Source: Ignavibacteria bacterium
Lineage (GTDB): Bacteria; Bacteroidota; Ignavibacteria; Tepidaquicellales; Tepidaquicellaceae
Assembly: GCA_016788375.1 (NCBI GenBank)
Contig: JAEUSI010000009.1
Span: forward strand, 8,132-42,393
Direction: 5' to 3'
Length of the DNA: 34,262 nucleotides
Both the position numbers and the translations under genes were made by a program. Positions 8,942 through 17,863 of the stretch are shown here, piece by piece. The notes under the pieces are model-generated. The model made no database searches. It was not told where the DNA came from and worked only from the letters and a program-made list of their open reading frames with translations. Positions within the stretch are counted from its first letter, which is position 1. Each line of letters begins with the position of its first letter.

Positions 8942-10318
8942 ATGAATCTGGTAGATACAATAACTGCTATATCAACTCCCGCTGGTGAGGGAGGGATTTC
9001 TGTAATAAGGATATCAGGAAAAAATGCATTTGCAGTCTGCAGTCAGAATTTTTATAAGGACAAAAACCGTAAAAAGAAATCGTCAATTGAAAATGAAAAG
9101 ACACATACTGTTCATTTCGGTTATTTTTATAAAGGAAATGAGCTTATAGATGAAGTTCTTTTAACAGTATTCAGAAACCCGAATTCCTACACAGGAGAAG
9201 ATGTAATAGAAATATCTTCACACGGAGGTTATTTAATTGCTGGAAAAATATTGTCTGAGCTTATCAGAAAAGGGGCTAGGCATGCCGAGCCGGGCGAATT
9301 TACAAAGAGAGCTTTTCTTAACGGCAGAATAGACCTTTCTCAGGCAGAAGCAGTTGCAGATCTGATAAAAGCTAAAACAGATTCCGCTCATTCTTCATCC
9401 ATAAAACAACTTGAAGGTTCGCTGTCTGATTTTGTCGGCAGAACAAGACAGGAAATCATTAATATAATTTCTTTAGTCGAACTCGAACTGGACTTTGCAG
9501 AAGAAGGTCTCGAGTTTGTAAAAAAAGATGAAGTAAGAATTCAAACAGAAAATCTCATTAAAAAAATAAATAGTATTGTATCATCTTACATTAACGGAAA
9601 AGTTATCAGAGAAGGTGTTAATCTTGTAATTGCAGGAAGACCTAACAGCGGAAAATCTTCGCTTTTTAATTATCTGCTTAAGACTAACAGAGCTATTGTA
9701 AGTGAAGTGCCAGGAACTACGAGAGATTACATAGAAGAAAGCATTATCATAAACGGAATTCTTTTTAATCTGACAGATACTGCCGGTCTGAGAGTGTCCG
9801 GTGACCTGATTGAAAGTGAAGGTATAAGAAGAAGTTATAAAAAAATTAATGATGCAGATCTTATACTTTATCTTATTGATTCTTCAGATACACCGGAAAA
9901 CATCAGGGAGGATTATGATTATTTCAGTAAGACATTTGATACAGATAAGTCTTTGTTTTTCTATTCAAAAAATGATCTTGCAAGAAAAAAAATACCTTGT
10001 AAGGAGAATTGTATTTCTCTTCTTGATGACGATTCGATTGAAAATCTTAAAAATGAGATGATCAGCAAAATTTCATCGGGAAAAATACTCTCATCTGCTG
10101 ACGGGATTATTATTACTAATCTCCGGCATAAAATTTGTCTTGAAAATGTTGTAACGGCTTTGAGTGAAGCAAAAGTAACTCTCGATAGAAAAATGAGCGG
10201 AGAATTTATATCTGTTGATCTCAGAAATGCGCTGAATTATCTCGGGGAAATTACCGGTGAAGTTACAAATGATGACATCCTCAATAACATATTCAGAAAT
10301 TTCTGCATCGGAAAGTGA
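8942..10318 (+). CDS. mnmE: tRNA modification GTPase MnmE
   Basis: MnmE, with MnmG, modifies the wobble uridine (cmnm5U) of certain tRNAs. At 458 residues it has the standard length. The N-terminal tetrahydrofolate-binding domain begins MNLVDTITAISTPAGEGGISVIRISG and contains NSYTGEDVIEISSHGG and EPGEFTKRAFLNGRIDLSQAEAVADLI. The inserted G domain shows G1 GRPNSGKS (232-239), G2 around PGTTRDYIEE, G3 DTAGLR, and a G4-like SKND. The C-terminus ends FCIGK, with the conserved Cys at 455. The gene lies 5 bases after the FecCD permease. No mnmG neighbour is present, which is common. The identification is secure. Confidence 0.98.
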   Translation: MNLVDTITAISTPAGEGGISVIRISGKNAFAVCSQNFYKDKNRKKKSSIENEKTHTVHFGYFYKGNELIDEVLLTVFRNPNSYTGEDVIEISSHGGYLIAGKILSELIRKGARHAEPGEFTKRAFLNGRIDLSQAEAVADLIKAKTDSAHSSSIKQLEGSLSDFVGRTRQEIINIISLVELELDFAEEGLEFVKKDEVRIQTENLIKKINSIVSSYINGKVIREGVNLVIAGRPNSGKSSLFNYLLKTNRAIVSEVPGTTRDYIEESIIINGILFNLTDTAGLRVSGDLIESEGIRRSYKKINDADLILYLIDSSDTPENIREDYDYFSKTFDTDKSLFFYSKNDLARKKIPCKENCISLLDDDSIENLKNEMISKISSGKILSSADGIIITNLRHKICLENVVTALSEAKVTLDRKMSGEFISVDLRNALNYLGEITGEVTNDDILNNIFRNFCIGK

Positions 10319-10392
10319 AGTAATTTCAACACACTTTAAATTATAATTTCTTTTTAAAACCGATAAGATTAGATTTCAGAAAAATTATTTCA

Positions 10393-11478
10393 ATGAATGA
10401 TTCATCAGAATTATCAGAAAAGAAAAAACTGAAATTTTTCAGCCTTGGTCATCTTATCGGGAATACTCCTCTGATTGAAATCGAATTTGCCTACAGGAAC
10501 AGCATCAGAAAAATTTATGCAAAATATGAAAGTCTCAATATGACAGGCAGTATAAAAGACAGGATGGCTTTTCATATACTTAAAACCTCATACGAAAAAG
10601 GTCTGATTAAAGAAGGGGATGTTATCGCAGAAGCTACAAGCGGTAATACAGGCATATCTTTTTCAGGCATCGGAAGAGCATTGGGACATTCAGTTACTAT
10701 ATTCATGCCTGACTGGATGAGCCGTGAAAGAGTTGATCTGATACACAGTTTTGGAGCAGAGATTATCCCGGTTACAAAAGAACAGGGAGGTTTTCTCGGA
10801 AGTATAAAACTTGCGGATGATTTAGCAAAAGAAAAAGAAAACATTTTTTTACCTCATCAGTTTTCAAATACAGCAAATATTTCGGCTCATTTTGAAACTA
10901 CCGGACCGGAAATCTGGTGGCAGCTTCATTTTAAAGGATTAAAACCGGATGCATTTACTGCAGGTGTCGGTACCGGTGGTACTATTATGGGTGCGGGACA
11001 ATTCCTGAAAAAGATGAATCCCTGTGTTTATATTCATCCAATGGAACCAGCGGAATCACCGACTCTTACAGCCGGTCATAAAATTGGCAAGCACAGGATA
11101 CAGGGCGTTTCTGATGAATTCATTCCTTCTATTGTTGATCTCAATTCACTTGATCATGTAGTATCCGTACATGACGGTGATGCAATCATTATGTCTCAGA
11201 AACTTGCAAGACTAGGAATTGCTGTAGGAATCTCTTCAGGTGCAAATTTTTTAGCAGCTTTAATTATTCAGAATGAACTTGGAAATGATGCAGTAGTGGC
11301 GACAGTATTTCCGGATTCAAATAAGAAATATCTCAGTACAGATCTGCTTAGAAATGAATCATGCAAAGAAAATTATTTATCCGGTGATGTTGAACTGATA
11401 ACATTCAGCGCAATGAAAAGAGTCTGTCATACTTGCTGTGATTTATATAACTGTGATCAGAAAATTTATAATATTTGA
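10393..11478 (+). CDS. Cysteine synthase / cystathionine beta-synthase-like PLP enzyme with Cys-rich C-terminal tail
   Basis: The 361-residue protein is a fold-type II PLP enzyme. The PLP Lys is in [12 protein letters not shown] (Lys55), the substrate loop is TSGNTGI (82-88), and [12 protein letters not shown] binds the PLP phosphate. VSDEFIP and GISSGANF complete the family pattern. It could make cysteine from O-acetylserine (CysK/CysM) or act in a CBS-like route; the motif ESLNMTG replaces the usual FNPGGS, so I leave the symbol empty. An unusual tail carries four Cys in [12 protein letters not shown] (Cys345, 348, 349, 354), suggesting metal binding or redox control; this is inference. The gene is 74 bases after mnmE in the same direction and convergent with the DUF218 gene. 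Confidence 0.85.
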   Translation: MNDSSELSEKKKLKFFSLGHLIGNTPLIEIEFAYRNSIRKIYAKYESLNMTGSIKDRMAFHILKTSYEKGLIKEGDVIAEATSGNTGISFSGIGRALGHSVTIFMPDWMSRERVDLIHSFGAEIIPVTKEQGGFLGSIKLADDLAKEKENIFLPHQFSNTANISAHFETTGPEIWWQLHFKGLKPDAFTAGVGTGGTIMGAGQFLKKMNPCVYIHPMEPAESPTLTAGHKIGKHRIQGVSDEFIPSIVDLNSLDHVVSVHDGDAIIMSQKLARLGIAVGISSGANFLAALIIQNELGNDAVVATVFPDSNKKYLSTDLLRNESCKENYLSGDVELITFSAMKRVCHTCCDLYNCDQKIYNI

Positions 11479-11638
11479 ATCGGAGATAAGATTTGATTTA
11501 ATACTTCCGGGATTTTATGAATATGCAGGTATTTAAAAATTTCCATCATGGTTGCTTTCAAATCCGGCAAGACATGCTTTAATTCTGAATTTAAACACTG
11601 ATAAAGTAATGATGTATGTTGCAGTGATTTCAAATATT

Positions 11639-11665
11639 TTCTGATATTTATAAATCAGAACTTTT
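11639..11665 (+). terminator. Possible weak terminator between convergent genes
   Basis: TTCTGAT (11639-11645) and ATCAGAA (11654-11660) form a 7-bp stem with an 8-base loop, followed by CTTTT. It lies in the 189-bp spacer between the cysteine-synthase-like gene and the convergent DUF218 gene. The stem is AT-rich and the T run short, so it may only be weakly active. The rest of this spacer shows no gene. Confidence 0.3.
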
Positions 11666-11667
11666 AG

Positions 11668-12387
11668 CTATATCCCCGAAATCCAGAAGATAATCAGTGC
11701 AAGGCTTTCCTTAAAGCAGAAGTTAACGGTTCCTTCTGTTGTAAGGGATTTATCCGATGCAATACAGTCTGCATTTATGTTATTGAACATTGAAATTTCT
11801 TTCGCTCTGAAAAGATGAAAATTATCTGAGATAAGAATAATTTTATTCCAGTTTTTGCTGATGTACAATTTGTCTCTGACAAAATGAATCTGTTCATCTG
11901 TAGAACTGGATGAATTTTCCAGCATAAGGTCATCCGGATTTACACCGTATTTTATCAATTCATTCTTCGAAACATCTGCTTCTGTCATTTCATTAGGAGA
12001 TCCTCCTCCGGTAATTACAAGCTTAGGTGCAATTCCCTTTGCATAAATATCATATCCTTTTTTAATTCGTTCACGAAGAACCGGTGACGGTCTGTTTCCG
12101 CCCCATACAGCCGCTCCGAGTATAACTCCTGCATCCGCTTTGATAAAACTACTTTCAGAATATTTGACTGAATCATCATGAAAATTTAATACAAGTATAA
12201 AAACACTAAGCAATGCCGCTGCTGTTATTCCGGACATCAGCATAAGGCTTTTAAAAAGAATATATTTCCCGGAATGAGTAAATGTAATGATGATAAGAAC
12301 AGACATAAACATAAGAGAGGAAATTATCGAAACAGCCGAAAATATTATCTTAAGTTCTTTTTGCAAAAAAAACACGGATAATATCAA
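11668..12387 (-). CDS. DUF218/YdcF-SanA-ElyC family membrane protein
   Basis: The C-terminal half is a DUF218 domain: VILGAAVWGGNRPSPVLRERI, then KGIAPKLVITGGG, EADVSKNELIKYGV, LENSSSSTDEQIHF and ILISDNFHLFRAKEI. Members such as SanA, ElyC and YdcF sit in the inner membrane and affect envelope integrity or peptidoglycan precursor use; the biochemical role is not settled. The N-terminus shown here, from a TTG at 12387, is already in mid-helix, and the same frame stays open with membrane-protein sequence up to 12657. The true protein is therefore probably about 320-330 residues with around five membrane segments (see the adjoining entry). No close co-directional neighbour exists, so it is likely monocistronic. 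Confidence 0.85.
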   Translation of the reverse strand: MILSVFFLQKELKIIFSAVSIISSLMFMSVLIIITFTHSGKYILFKSLMLMSGITAAALLSVFILVLNFHDDSVKYSESSFIKADAGVILGAAVWGGNRPSPVLRERIKKGYDIYAKGIAPKLVITGGGSPNEMTEADVSKNELIKYGVNPDDLMLENSSSSTDEQIHFVRDKLYISKNWNKIILISDNFHLFRAKEISMFNNINADCIASDKSLTTEGTVNFCFKESLALIIFWISGI

Positions 12388-12685
12388 TGAAAATAAACTG
12401 ATTAAAGAAAAGAATAATGCCGTTACATATCCGGCGTTTCCTGATCTGAAAAAATTTATTAAAATTAACAGTATAACAGCAGTGTAAAAAACAACAGAAA
12501 TGACATTGCCGGTTTTATATTCAAAATCCGAAAGTGAAAGATTCTGATTTTTATATCTGAAATAATACTGTAAAGTAAAAGTAATTAGTCCAGCTACAAG
12601 TATAAAAAATAAGAGTAACCTGTTTTTGATGATAAAATTTTTATTTCTTAAAACCTGTTAAACTTAACTTAAATTTTTTTTTCAA
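12388..12685 (-). other. N-terminal coding extension of the DUF218 gene without a canonical start
   Basis: Reading the minus strand in the DUF218 frame, the sequence stays open from 12657 to 12388 and encodes about three further hydrophobic helices (RLLLFFILVAGLITF, VISVVYFTAVILLILINFF, VTALFFSLISLFS). It contains no ATG, GTG or TTG between the upstream stop (12658-12660) and the TTG at 12387. Two explanations are visible. One is a rare ATC start at 12633 or 12630. The other is a TTG start at 12685 in another frame, reading MKKKFKLSLTGFKK, which joins the main frame by a +1 shift in the GGTTTTAAGAAATAA region. A sequencing error, a real frameshift or a rare start would each fit. The composition makes non-coding status unlikely. 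Confidence 0.6.
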
Positions 12686-12849
12686 TAAAGTAATTTATCG
12701 GTCTGAAAATAAACCTTTTTAACCTGTATATGCCGGATTTCAAATATTTCAACAAATTATATCCGTGCGGGATTTCTGAATTTATAAATTCTTACTTGAA
12801 ACAGTTGCTTAATTAAATTAATTTGAATCCAATTAATCAGGAGAATTCA
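12658..12849. other. Spacer between DUF218 and OppD-type genes
   Basis: This AT-rich divergent spacer should hold the promoters of both genes. Its first 28 bases (to 12685) may be the shifted start of the DUF218 gene. The only clear signal is the ribosome-binding AGGAG just before the ATG at 12850. I see no RNA gene or repeat. Confidence 0.4.
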
Positions 12850-13857
12850 ATGTCAAATCTTTTAGAAGTAAAAAATCTCAAAACATATTTTTATACAGAT
12901 GATGGAGTTGCAAAAGCAGTTGATGACGTAAGTTTTTCACTCAGTAAAGGTGAAACTCTCGGACTTGTAGGCGAATCAGGCTGCGGTAAGAGTGTTTCGG
13001 CACTTTCAATTATGAGGCTTATTCCGGATCCGCCCGGCAAAATAACCGGCGGTGAAATTTTTTTTAAAGGGAAAGATATACTTAAGCTCAGTGAAAGAGA
13101 AATGCAGGACATCAGAGGCAATGATATCGGGATGATTTTCCAGGAACCCATGACATCTCTTAATCCTGTTTTTACATGCGGTGATCAGATAGAAGAGGCT
13201 GTCATTTTACATCAAAAACTTTCAAAGGAAGAAGCAAGAAATAAAGCATTGGAAATGCTGAAATTAGTCGGTATTCCGGCTCCCGAACAGAGGTATAAAG
13301 AATATCCTCATCAGCTTTCCGGAGGAATGAGGCAGAGAATAATGATTGCAATGGCTCTTTCATGTAATCCGGAACTGTTGATTGCCGACGAACCGACTAC
13401 TGCTCTTGACGTGACAGTTCAGGCTCAGATTCTTGAACTGATTAACAAACTTCAGGTTGAATTAGGTATGGGTGTTATAATGATTACTCACGATCTCGGA
13501 GTGATTGCTGAAGTCTCTACTAAGGTTGCAGTAATGTATGCTTCCAAAGTAGCTGAATACGGTAAAGTTGATCAGATATTTTATAATCCGAAACATCCTT
13601 ACACAATTGGTTTGCTGAATTCTATTCCTAAGTTAAATAAAAGCAATGAAAGACTCTCAACAATAGAAGGTAACGTTCCTCCTCCGACAAGTTATCCTAA
13701 AGGCTGTCATTTCTGTACAAGATGTACTTTTGTTATTCAGAAATGCTGGGAAGAAGAGCCGCCGCTGGTTGAAGTTGAATCCGGACATATTTCCGCCTGC
13801 TGGAGAACCGCTGAAGTCGATAAACTTAAAGAAAGTTATTTGCACCCGGCAGTTTAA
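12850..13857 (+). CDS. Peptide ABC transporter ATP-binding protein, OppD/DppD type
   Basis: This 335-residue ATPase powers oligopeptide/dipeptide import. It shows Walker A GESGCGKS (41-48), the Q-loop FQEPMTSLNP, the signature LSGGM (156-160), Walker B LLIADEP with the catalytic Glu, and the switch His in ITHDLGV (214). The C-terminal oligo/dipeptide domain contains KHPYTIGLL and a Cys cluster (Cys286, 289, 292, 299, 317). This cluster is typical of the family and is reported to hold an iron-sulphur cluster in DppD-type subunits. I chose the ATG at 12850 because GGAG sits 6 bases upstream; an in-frame TTG at 12823 lies before this ribosome site. No permease, OppF or binding protein gene is adjacent. 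A strong terminator follows. Confidence 0.94.
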   Translation: MSNLLEVKNLKTYFYTDDGVAKAVDDVSFSLSKGETLGLVGESGCGKSVSALSIMRLIPDPPGKITGGEIFFKGKDILKLSEREMQDIRGNDIGMIFQEPMTSLNPVFTCGDQIEEAVILHQKLSKEEARNKALEMLKLVGIPAPEQRYKEYPHQLSGGMRQRIMIAMALSCNPELLIADEPTTALDVTVQAQILELINKLQVELGMGVIMITHDLGVIAEVSTKVAVMYASKVAEYGKVDQIFYNPKHPYTIGLLNSIPKLNKSNERLSTIEGNVPPPTSYPKGCHFCTRCTFVIQKCWEEEPPLVEVESGHISACWRTAEVDKLKESYLHPAV

Positions 13858-13882
13858 ACTTATAAAATAGAATTTTACTTTA

Positions 13883-13919
13883 CCCCGGATTTCTTTGAGG
13901 AATTTGGGGTTTGTTTTTT
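13883..13919 (+). terminator. Rho-independent terminator after the OppD-type gene
   Basis: CCCCGGATTTC (13883-13893) pairs with GAGGAATTTGGGG through 13909, giving an 11-bp stem (four G-C pairs at the base, a few G-T wobbles) and a TTTGA loop. It is followed by TTTGTTTTTT. It begins 25 bases after the ATPase stop and 32 bases before hutI, separating the two transcription units. Confidence 0.88.
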
Positions 13920-13940
13920 AAATATTTTTTATAATAGATA

Positions 13941-15233
13941 ATGGCATTACTGATTAAGGATATTAGGCAGCTGGTAACATGCAGAAATGATAACGGTATT
14001 CCGAATTCCGGAAAGATGCAGTCAGGAATCGGACTGATTGAAAACGGAAATATAATAGCTGATAAAGGTAAAATCCTATATGCAGGATCAGCTTCCGGAT
14101 TAAAAAAATTTATATCCAGGAATAAAATAAAAATTGGAAATATAATAGAAGGCAGAAATAAAATCGTAACTCCGGGTTTTGTGGATTCACATACACATTT
14201 TGTTTTTGCGGGCAACAGAGAAAATGAATATGAAATGAGACTTGCAGGTAAAAGTTATCAGGAAATTGCGTCATCAGGTGGAGGTATAATTTCTACGGTA
14301 AATGCCGTGAGAAAATCATCCAAAAGAGATCTGATTAAAATTTCTATGAAAAGGCTGGAAAAGTTCATTTCATACGGAACTACGACAGTTGAAGGAAAAT
14401 CCGGTTACGGACTGGATACAGAAAATGAAGTTAAACTGCTTGAAGTTATTAATGAACTAAATTGCGAAAATAAATACGGACTTGATATTATCCCTACATT
14501 TCTCGGTGCTCACTCAGTGCCAAAGGGAAAGAAAAAAATTGACTATTTAGAAGAAATATGCTTTGAAATGCTTCCGCAGATATCACGGAAAAAACTTGCC
14601 CGGTTTATAGATATATTTATTGAGGAAAATTATTTTGATAAAAAAGATGCCGGAATAATTTTTTCGGAAGGAAGAAAATACGGATTAATTCCTAAACTGC
14701 ATACGGATCAGTTCAAATCCATCGGCGGAACTGATGTTGCAATAAAATATAATGCCATATCCGTTGATCATCTTGAAGTGCTTAAAAAAAGAGACATCAG
14801 TAAACTTGCTCAGTACAATTCCGAACCGGGCAACAGAAAAATTACTGCGACCCTTTTACCCGGAGTCTCATATTTTCTTGATATTAAATATCAGCCGGCA
14901 AGGGAATTAATTTCTTCCGGTATACCTGTTGCTCTTGCAACGGATTTTAATCCGGGCAGCTGTATGACGGAAAATCTTCAGATTATAATGTCCCTTGCTT
15001 CTCTTAAGCTGAAAATGAGTTCTGAAGAAATACTGAATGCAGTTACAATTAATGCCGCATTTGCTCTTGGTATGGAAGAAATAACGGGAAGCATAGAAGC
15101 AGGCAAACAGGCAGATATACTCATGTTTGATATGCCTTCGTACAAGTATCTCGTATATAATTTCGGGGTAAATAATATAGAACTTGTAATCAAAAAAGGA
15201 AAAATAATTTATGAAAACGGGAAAATACTTTAG
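13941..15233 (+). CDS. hutI: Imidazolonepropionase
   Basis: HutI hydrolyses 4-imidazolone-5-propionate to N-formimino-glutamate in cytoplasmic histidine breakdown. The 430-residue protein matches the family length. It shows TPGFVDSHTHFVFAGNRENEYEMR with metal ligands His84 and His86, SGGGIISTV, the TTTVEGKSGYGL segment, TFLGAHSVP, the metal His254 in KLHTDQF, His277 in VDHLE, and the metal Asp335 in ATDFNPG. The genes hutH, hutU and hutG are not in the window, so the pathway genes are dispersed here. A sugar dehydrogenase gene starts 23 bases before its stop, which suggests translational coupling although no metabolic link is evident. Confidence 0.96.
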   Translation: MALLIKDIRQLVTCRNDNGIPNSGKMQSGIGLIENGNIIADKGKILYAGSASGLKKFISRNKIKIGNIIEGRNKIVTPGFVDSHTHFVFAGNRENEYEMRLAGKSYQEIASSGGGIISTVNAVRKSSKRDLIKISMKRLEKFISYGTTTVEGKSGYGLDTENEVKLLEVINELNCENKYGLDIIPTFLGAHSVPKGKKKIDYLEEICFEMLPQISRKKLARFIDIFIEENYFDKKDAGIIFSEGRKYGLIPKLHTDQFKSIGGTDVAIKYNAISVDHLEVLKKRDISKLAQYNSEPGNRKITATLLPGVSYFLDIKYQPARELISSGIPVALATDFNPGSCMTENLQIIMSLASLKLKMSSEEILNAVTINAAFALGMEEITGSIEAGKQADILMFDMPSYKYLVYNFGVNNIELVIKKGKIIYENGKIL

Positions 15234-16383
15234 AAGCTTTTTTATTTTGATATTTTTTCTTGTGAATTTTAATCTTGTTTCCTGCAAGCAAACTCTGCAA
15301 AATAAGCTGTCTGAAAATGCAATTACCGAAAAAACTACAGGAGGTCGGGATTCAGCGGAATACATTACAGAATCAGTTGCGGATAATCTTTATGTGCCGT
15401 GGAGTATCATTTTTACAGATAAAGACAGACTGCTCTTTACAGAAAGAAACGGAAAACTCAGAGTAATTGAAAACGGTAAGCTCAACAGTGAACCTCTGAA
15501 AGCATTTGATGAAGTTTCTTCAAACGGGGAAGAAGGCTTAATGGGACTCGCTGCTGATCCCTCTTATCCTGAAAACAAATTTATTTATATAAGCTATGCA
15601 TATTTGGATAAAGAAGATATGAAAGTTAAAGTTGTCAGATGCACAGACAACGGAAATTCTCTTTCAGACGAAAAAATAATTATTGACAATCTTCCCGCAG
15701 AAAGATATCACGCAGGCTGCAGGTTAAAATTCGGTCCCGACGGAAAACTGTACGTAACTACCGGAGATGCAGGTGAGCGTGAACTTGCACAGGATATAAA
15801 CACTCTATACGGAAAAATCTTAAGAATAAATCCGGACGGTACTGTGCCTTCTGATAATCCGTTTAAGAACAATCCTGTATGGAGTTACGGTCACAGAAAT
15901 CCGCAGGGAATTGACTGGTATCCCGGAACTGATATTTTGTATTCAACAGAACACGGTCCGTCCGGCTTTGACGGTCCCGGAGGAGGAGATGAGGTTAATG
16001 TTATTGTCAAAGGTGGAAATTACGGATGGCCGGAAGTTTCGCATAAAGAAAGCAGGGAAGGAATGATATCCCCTGTGCTTGAATTTACTCCGGCTGTCGC
16101 CCCGGCTTCCGGAATGTTTTATAAATCTGATTTACTTCCGCAGTTCAGGAATAATTTTTTCTTCGGCTGTCTCAGGGGAAGCGGAATCATGAGAGTTGTA
16201 GTTGACAGTAATAATCCCTTAAAAATCATTTCATTTGAAAAAATGTTTTCCGATAAATACGGAAGAATAAGGGAAATAACCGAGAGCCCGGAAGGTGAAA
16301 TTTACTTTTCGACTAGCAACAGGGACGGAAGAGGTAAAGTCAGGGATGGAGATGATAAGATATACAGGATCACAAAAAAATAA
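15211..16383 (+). CDS. Lipoprotein PQQ-dependent sugar (aldose) dehydrogenase family protein
   Basis: The 390-residue protein has a lipoprotein signal (lipobox LVSC, Cys25) and a six-bladed beta-propeller of the soluble glucose/sorbosone dehydrogenase family. Diagnostic stretches are NLYVPWSIIF, ERNGKLRVIE, GLMGLAADPSYPEN, RYHAGCRLKFGPDGKLYVTTGDAGE (proposed catalytic His167), GKILRINPDGTVPSDNPF, SYGHRNPQGIDWYP, EHGPSGFDGPGGGDEVN and GGNYGWPEVSH. Family members oxidise aldose sugars in the periplasm with PQQ; here a membrane-anchored periplasmic or surface location is inferred from the lipobox. The start overlaps hutI by 23 bases; it is needed because the signal peptide lies at the very N-terminus. 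Whether the cell makes PQQ cannot be seen. Confidence 0.9.
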   Translation: MKTGKYFRSFFILIFFLVNFNLVSCKQTLQNKLSENAITEKTTGGRDSAEYITESVADNLYVPWSIIFTDKDRLLFTERNGKLRVIENGKLNSEPLKAFDEVSSNGEEGLMGLAADPSYPENKFIYISYAYLDKEDMKVKVVRCTDNGNSLSDEKIIIDNLPAERYHAGCRLKFGPDGKLYVTTGDAGERELAQDINTLYGKILRINPDGTVPSDNPFKNNPVWSYGHRNPQGIDWYPGTDILYSTEHGPSGFDGPGGGDEVNVIVKGGNYGWPEVSHKESREGMISPVLEFTPAVAPASGMFYKSDLLPQFRNNFFFGCLRGSGIMRVVVDSNNPLKIISFEKMFSDKYGRIREITESPEGEIYFSTSNRDGRGKVRDGDDKIYRITKK

Positions 16384-16385
16384 AT

Positions 16386-17834
16386 TTACCTTAAACGTTC
16401 GAATTCATCTCTCTCATTATTGAATCTTATTACAGCATTTATTCTTCCCGAATCCGGTGCTGAAATTGTCTCTCTGAACAAAAATTCATATTTCCTTTCC
16501 GGAAAATTGAAATCATAATTAGGCTGCAGGTTATAGGGACTGAGAAAATATATTCCGTTTTTTTTCGGAGGAATGTTTTCAAAATAAATTACCGATCCGC
16601 TGCTGATACCGTTTGTTTTTTCATTCAAAACTTTAACAGCATTTTGCGAGTAATATGAAGCTTCTTTATAATCGTATAACCTGATTACCAGAGAAGCTGA
16701 ATGAACAAGCAAATATAAAGCCAGCAGAATCCTGAAAATAAACCCTGATTTGCATTTATCAAAAAACAAACCAAGAAGAATACTTAATCCGGCGGAAGGA
16801 AGATACAAATATCTTTCTGCTGTATTAAAAGAAAATAAATAAATAAAGATAGCAAAGAAAATAAAAAGCAGCGGGAAAAAAATTTCAGTCCCGAGCTTTC
16901 TGATGAATAAGAAGATCAGGGAAAAACACACAAGTGACACACTGAAACTAAGCAGAAAAAATACCAGAATATTTTCGGAAGGTCTTCTGAAAGCATGTAT
17001 GAGAAATTCAAGTTTATCATAACCTGTAATCGCAAAAATCATTTTTACAGGAAATATCATGTTTACAAAGTAATGAAGCGTTTTATACAATGCTTTTAAC
17101 GGATTTAAATCTAAACTGTCTGACATTAAATTGATGTTGCTTCCGGTAAAATATTTTTCGGAATATATTCTGACTGCAGCATAAACAAAAACAGGTATTA
17201 AAGAATAAACAATAAGTTTTAATGATTTCAGTTTCTTTGTTCTGAGATTAACAAGAATAAGCAGTGGGATATAGCAGACAGCACTTTCACGGGACAGCAT
17301 TGCAAGGATAAACATTAACAATACAAATAAATAATTTAACGGCGATTCTTTCCTGGTGAAAATATAGAGTCCGGATAATATAAACACAGCAGAGAAAATT
17401 TCATTTATACAGTTAATAAAAAACAAAGTTTCCGAATGGCAGGTTAAAACGGAAAATATCAAAGCTGATATGAAAGCCGTGTTATGAGAGTATTTTAATG
17501 AAACAGCAAATCTGAAAACAAGTACTGAAACTGTAATATGAAGAATAAGGATTACCGCATGAAAATAAAAAGCGGAATTGTTTGCAACACTGCTTAAAAT
17601 GTAAAAAAACAATTTCGGTACCGGTCTGAAATATCCGAAAGGTGCAGGAGAAAAAATATATCCGTAAAGAGACTGACCGGAAAACGTTTCAGACTGCAGC
17701 AGCCATGCAAAATCATCTCCGAAAAAAGGAATAAACAGTGATGGGAAGAGCAGAGCTGTATTCAGCAGTATTAAAAATAGATAAACTGCCTTATCACTGC
17801 CGAAAACAAATTTTCCGGTATTATCAGAACTCAC
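16386..17834 (-). CDS. Multi-pass membrane protein, GT-C glycosyltransferase-like
   Basis: The 482-residue protein has about ten hydrophobic segments in residues 10-390 and a soluble tail of about 90 residues. The first loop contains FFGDDFAWL, with the acidic pair found in GT-C transferases that use lipid-phosphate sugars, followed by FGYFRPVPKLFFYIL. Later loops include RESAVCYIPLL and NTAERYLYLPSAGLSILLG, which resemble bacterial membrane transferases with an ERYLYLPS element. Substrate and product are unknown. The start is GTG at 17834. It is the last gene of a closely spaced set after porZ-like and hisA (29-base gap to hisA), and its stop lies 2 bases from that of the convergent sugar dehydrogenase. 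Confidence 0.65.
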   Translation of the reverse strand: MSSDNTGKFVFGSDKAVYLFLILLNTALLFPSLFIPFFGDDFAWLLQSETFSGQSLYGYIFSPAPFGYFRPVPKLFFYILSSVANNSAFYFHAVILILHITVSVLVFRFAVSLKYSHNTAFISALIFSVLTCHSETLFFINCINEIFSAVFILSGLYIFTRKESPLNYLFVLLMFILAMLSRESAVCYIPLLILVNLRTKKLKSLKLIVYSLIPVFVYAAVRIYSEKYFTGSNINLMSDSLDLNPLKALYKTLHYFVNMIFPVKMIFAITGYDKLEFLIHAFRRPSENILVFFLLSFSVSLVCFSLIFLFIRKLGTEIFFPLLFIFFAIFIYLFSFNTAERYLYLPSAGLSILLGLFFDKCKSGFIFRILLALYLLVHSASLVIRLYDYKEASYYSQNAVKVLNEKTNGISSGSVIYFENIPPKKNGIYFLSPYNLQPNYDFNFPERKYEFLFRETISAPDSGRINAVIRFNNERDEFERLR

Positions 17835-17863
17835 TTTGATAATTCTATATTGATTTTTTGAAA

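Noticed and set aside
14907-15365. A 152-codon minus-strand frame across the hutI/sugar dehydrogenase junction
   Set aside because: It is antisense to conserved motifs of hutI and the signal peptide of the dehydrogenase.
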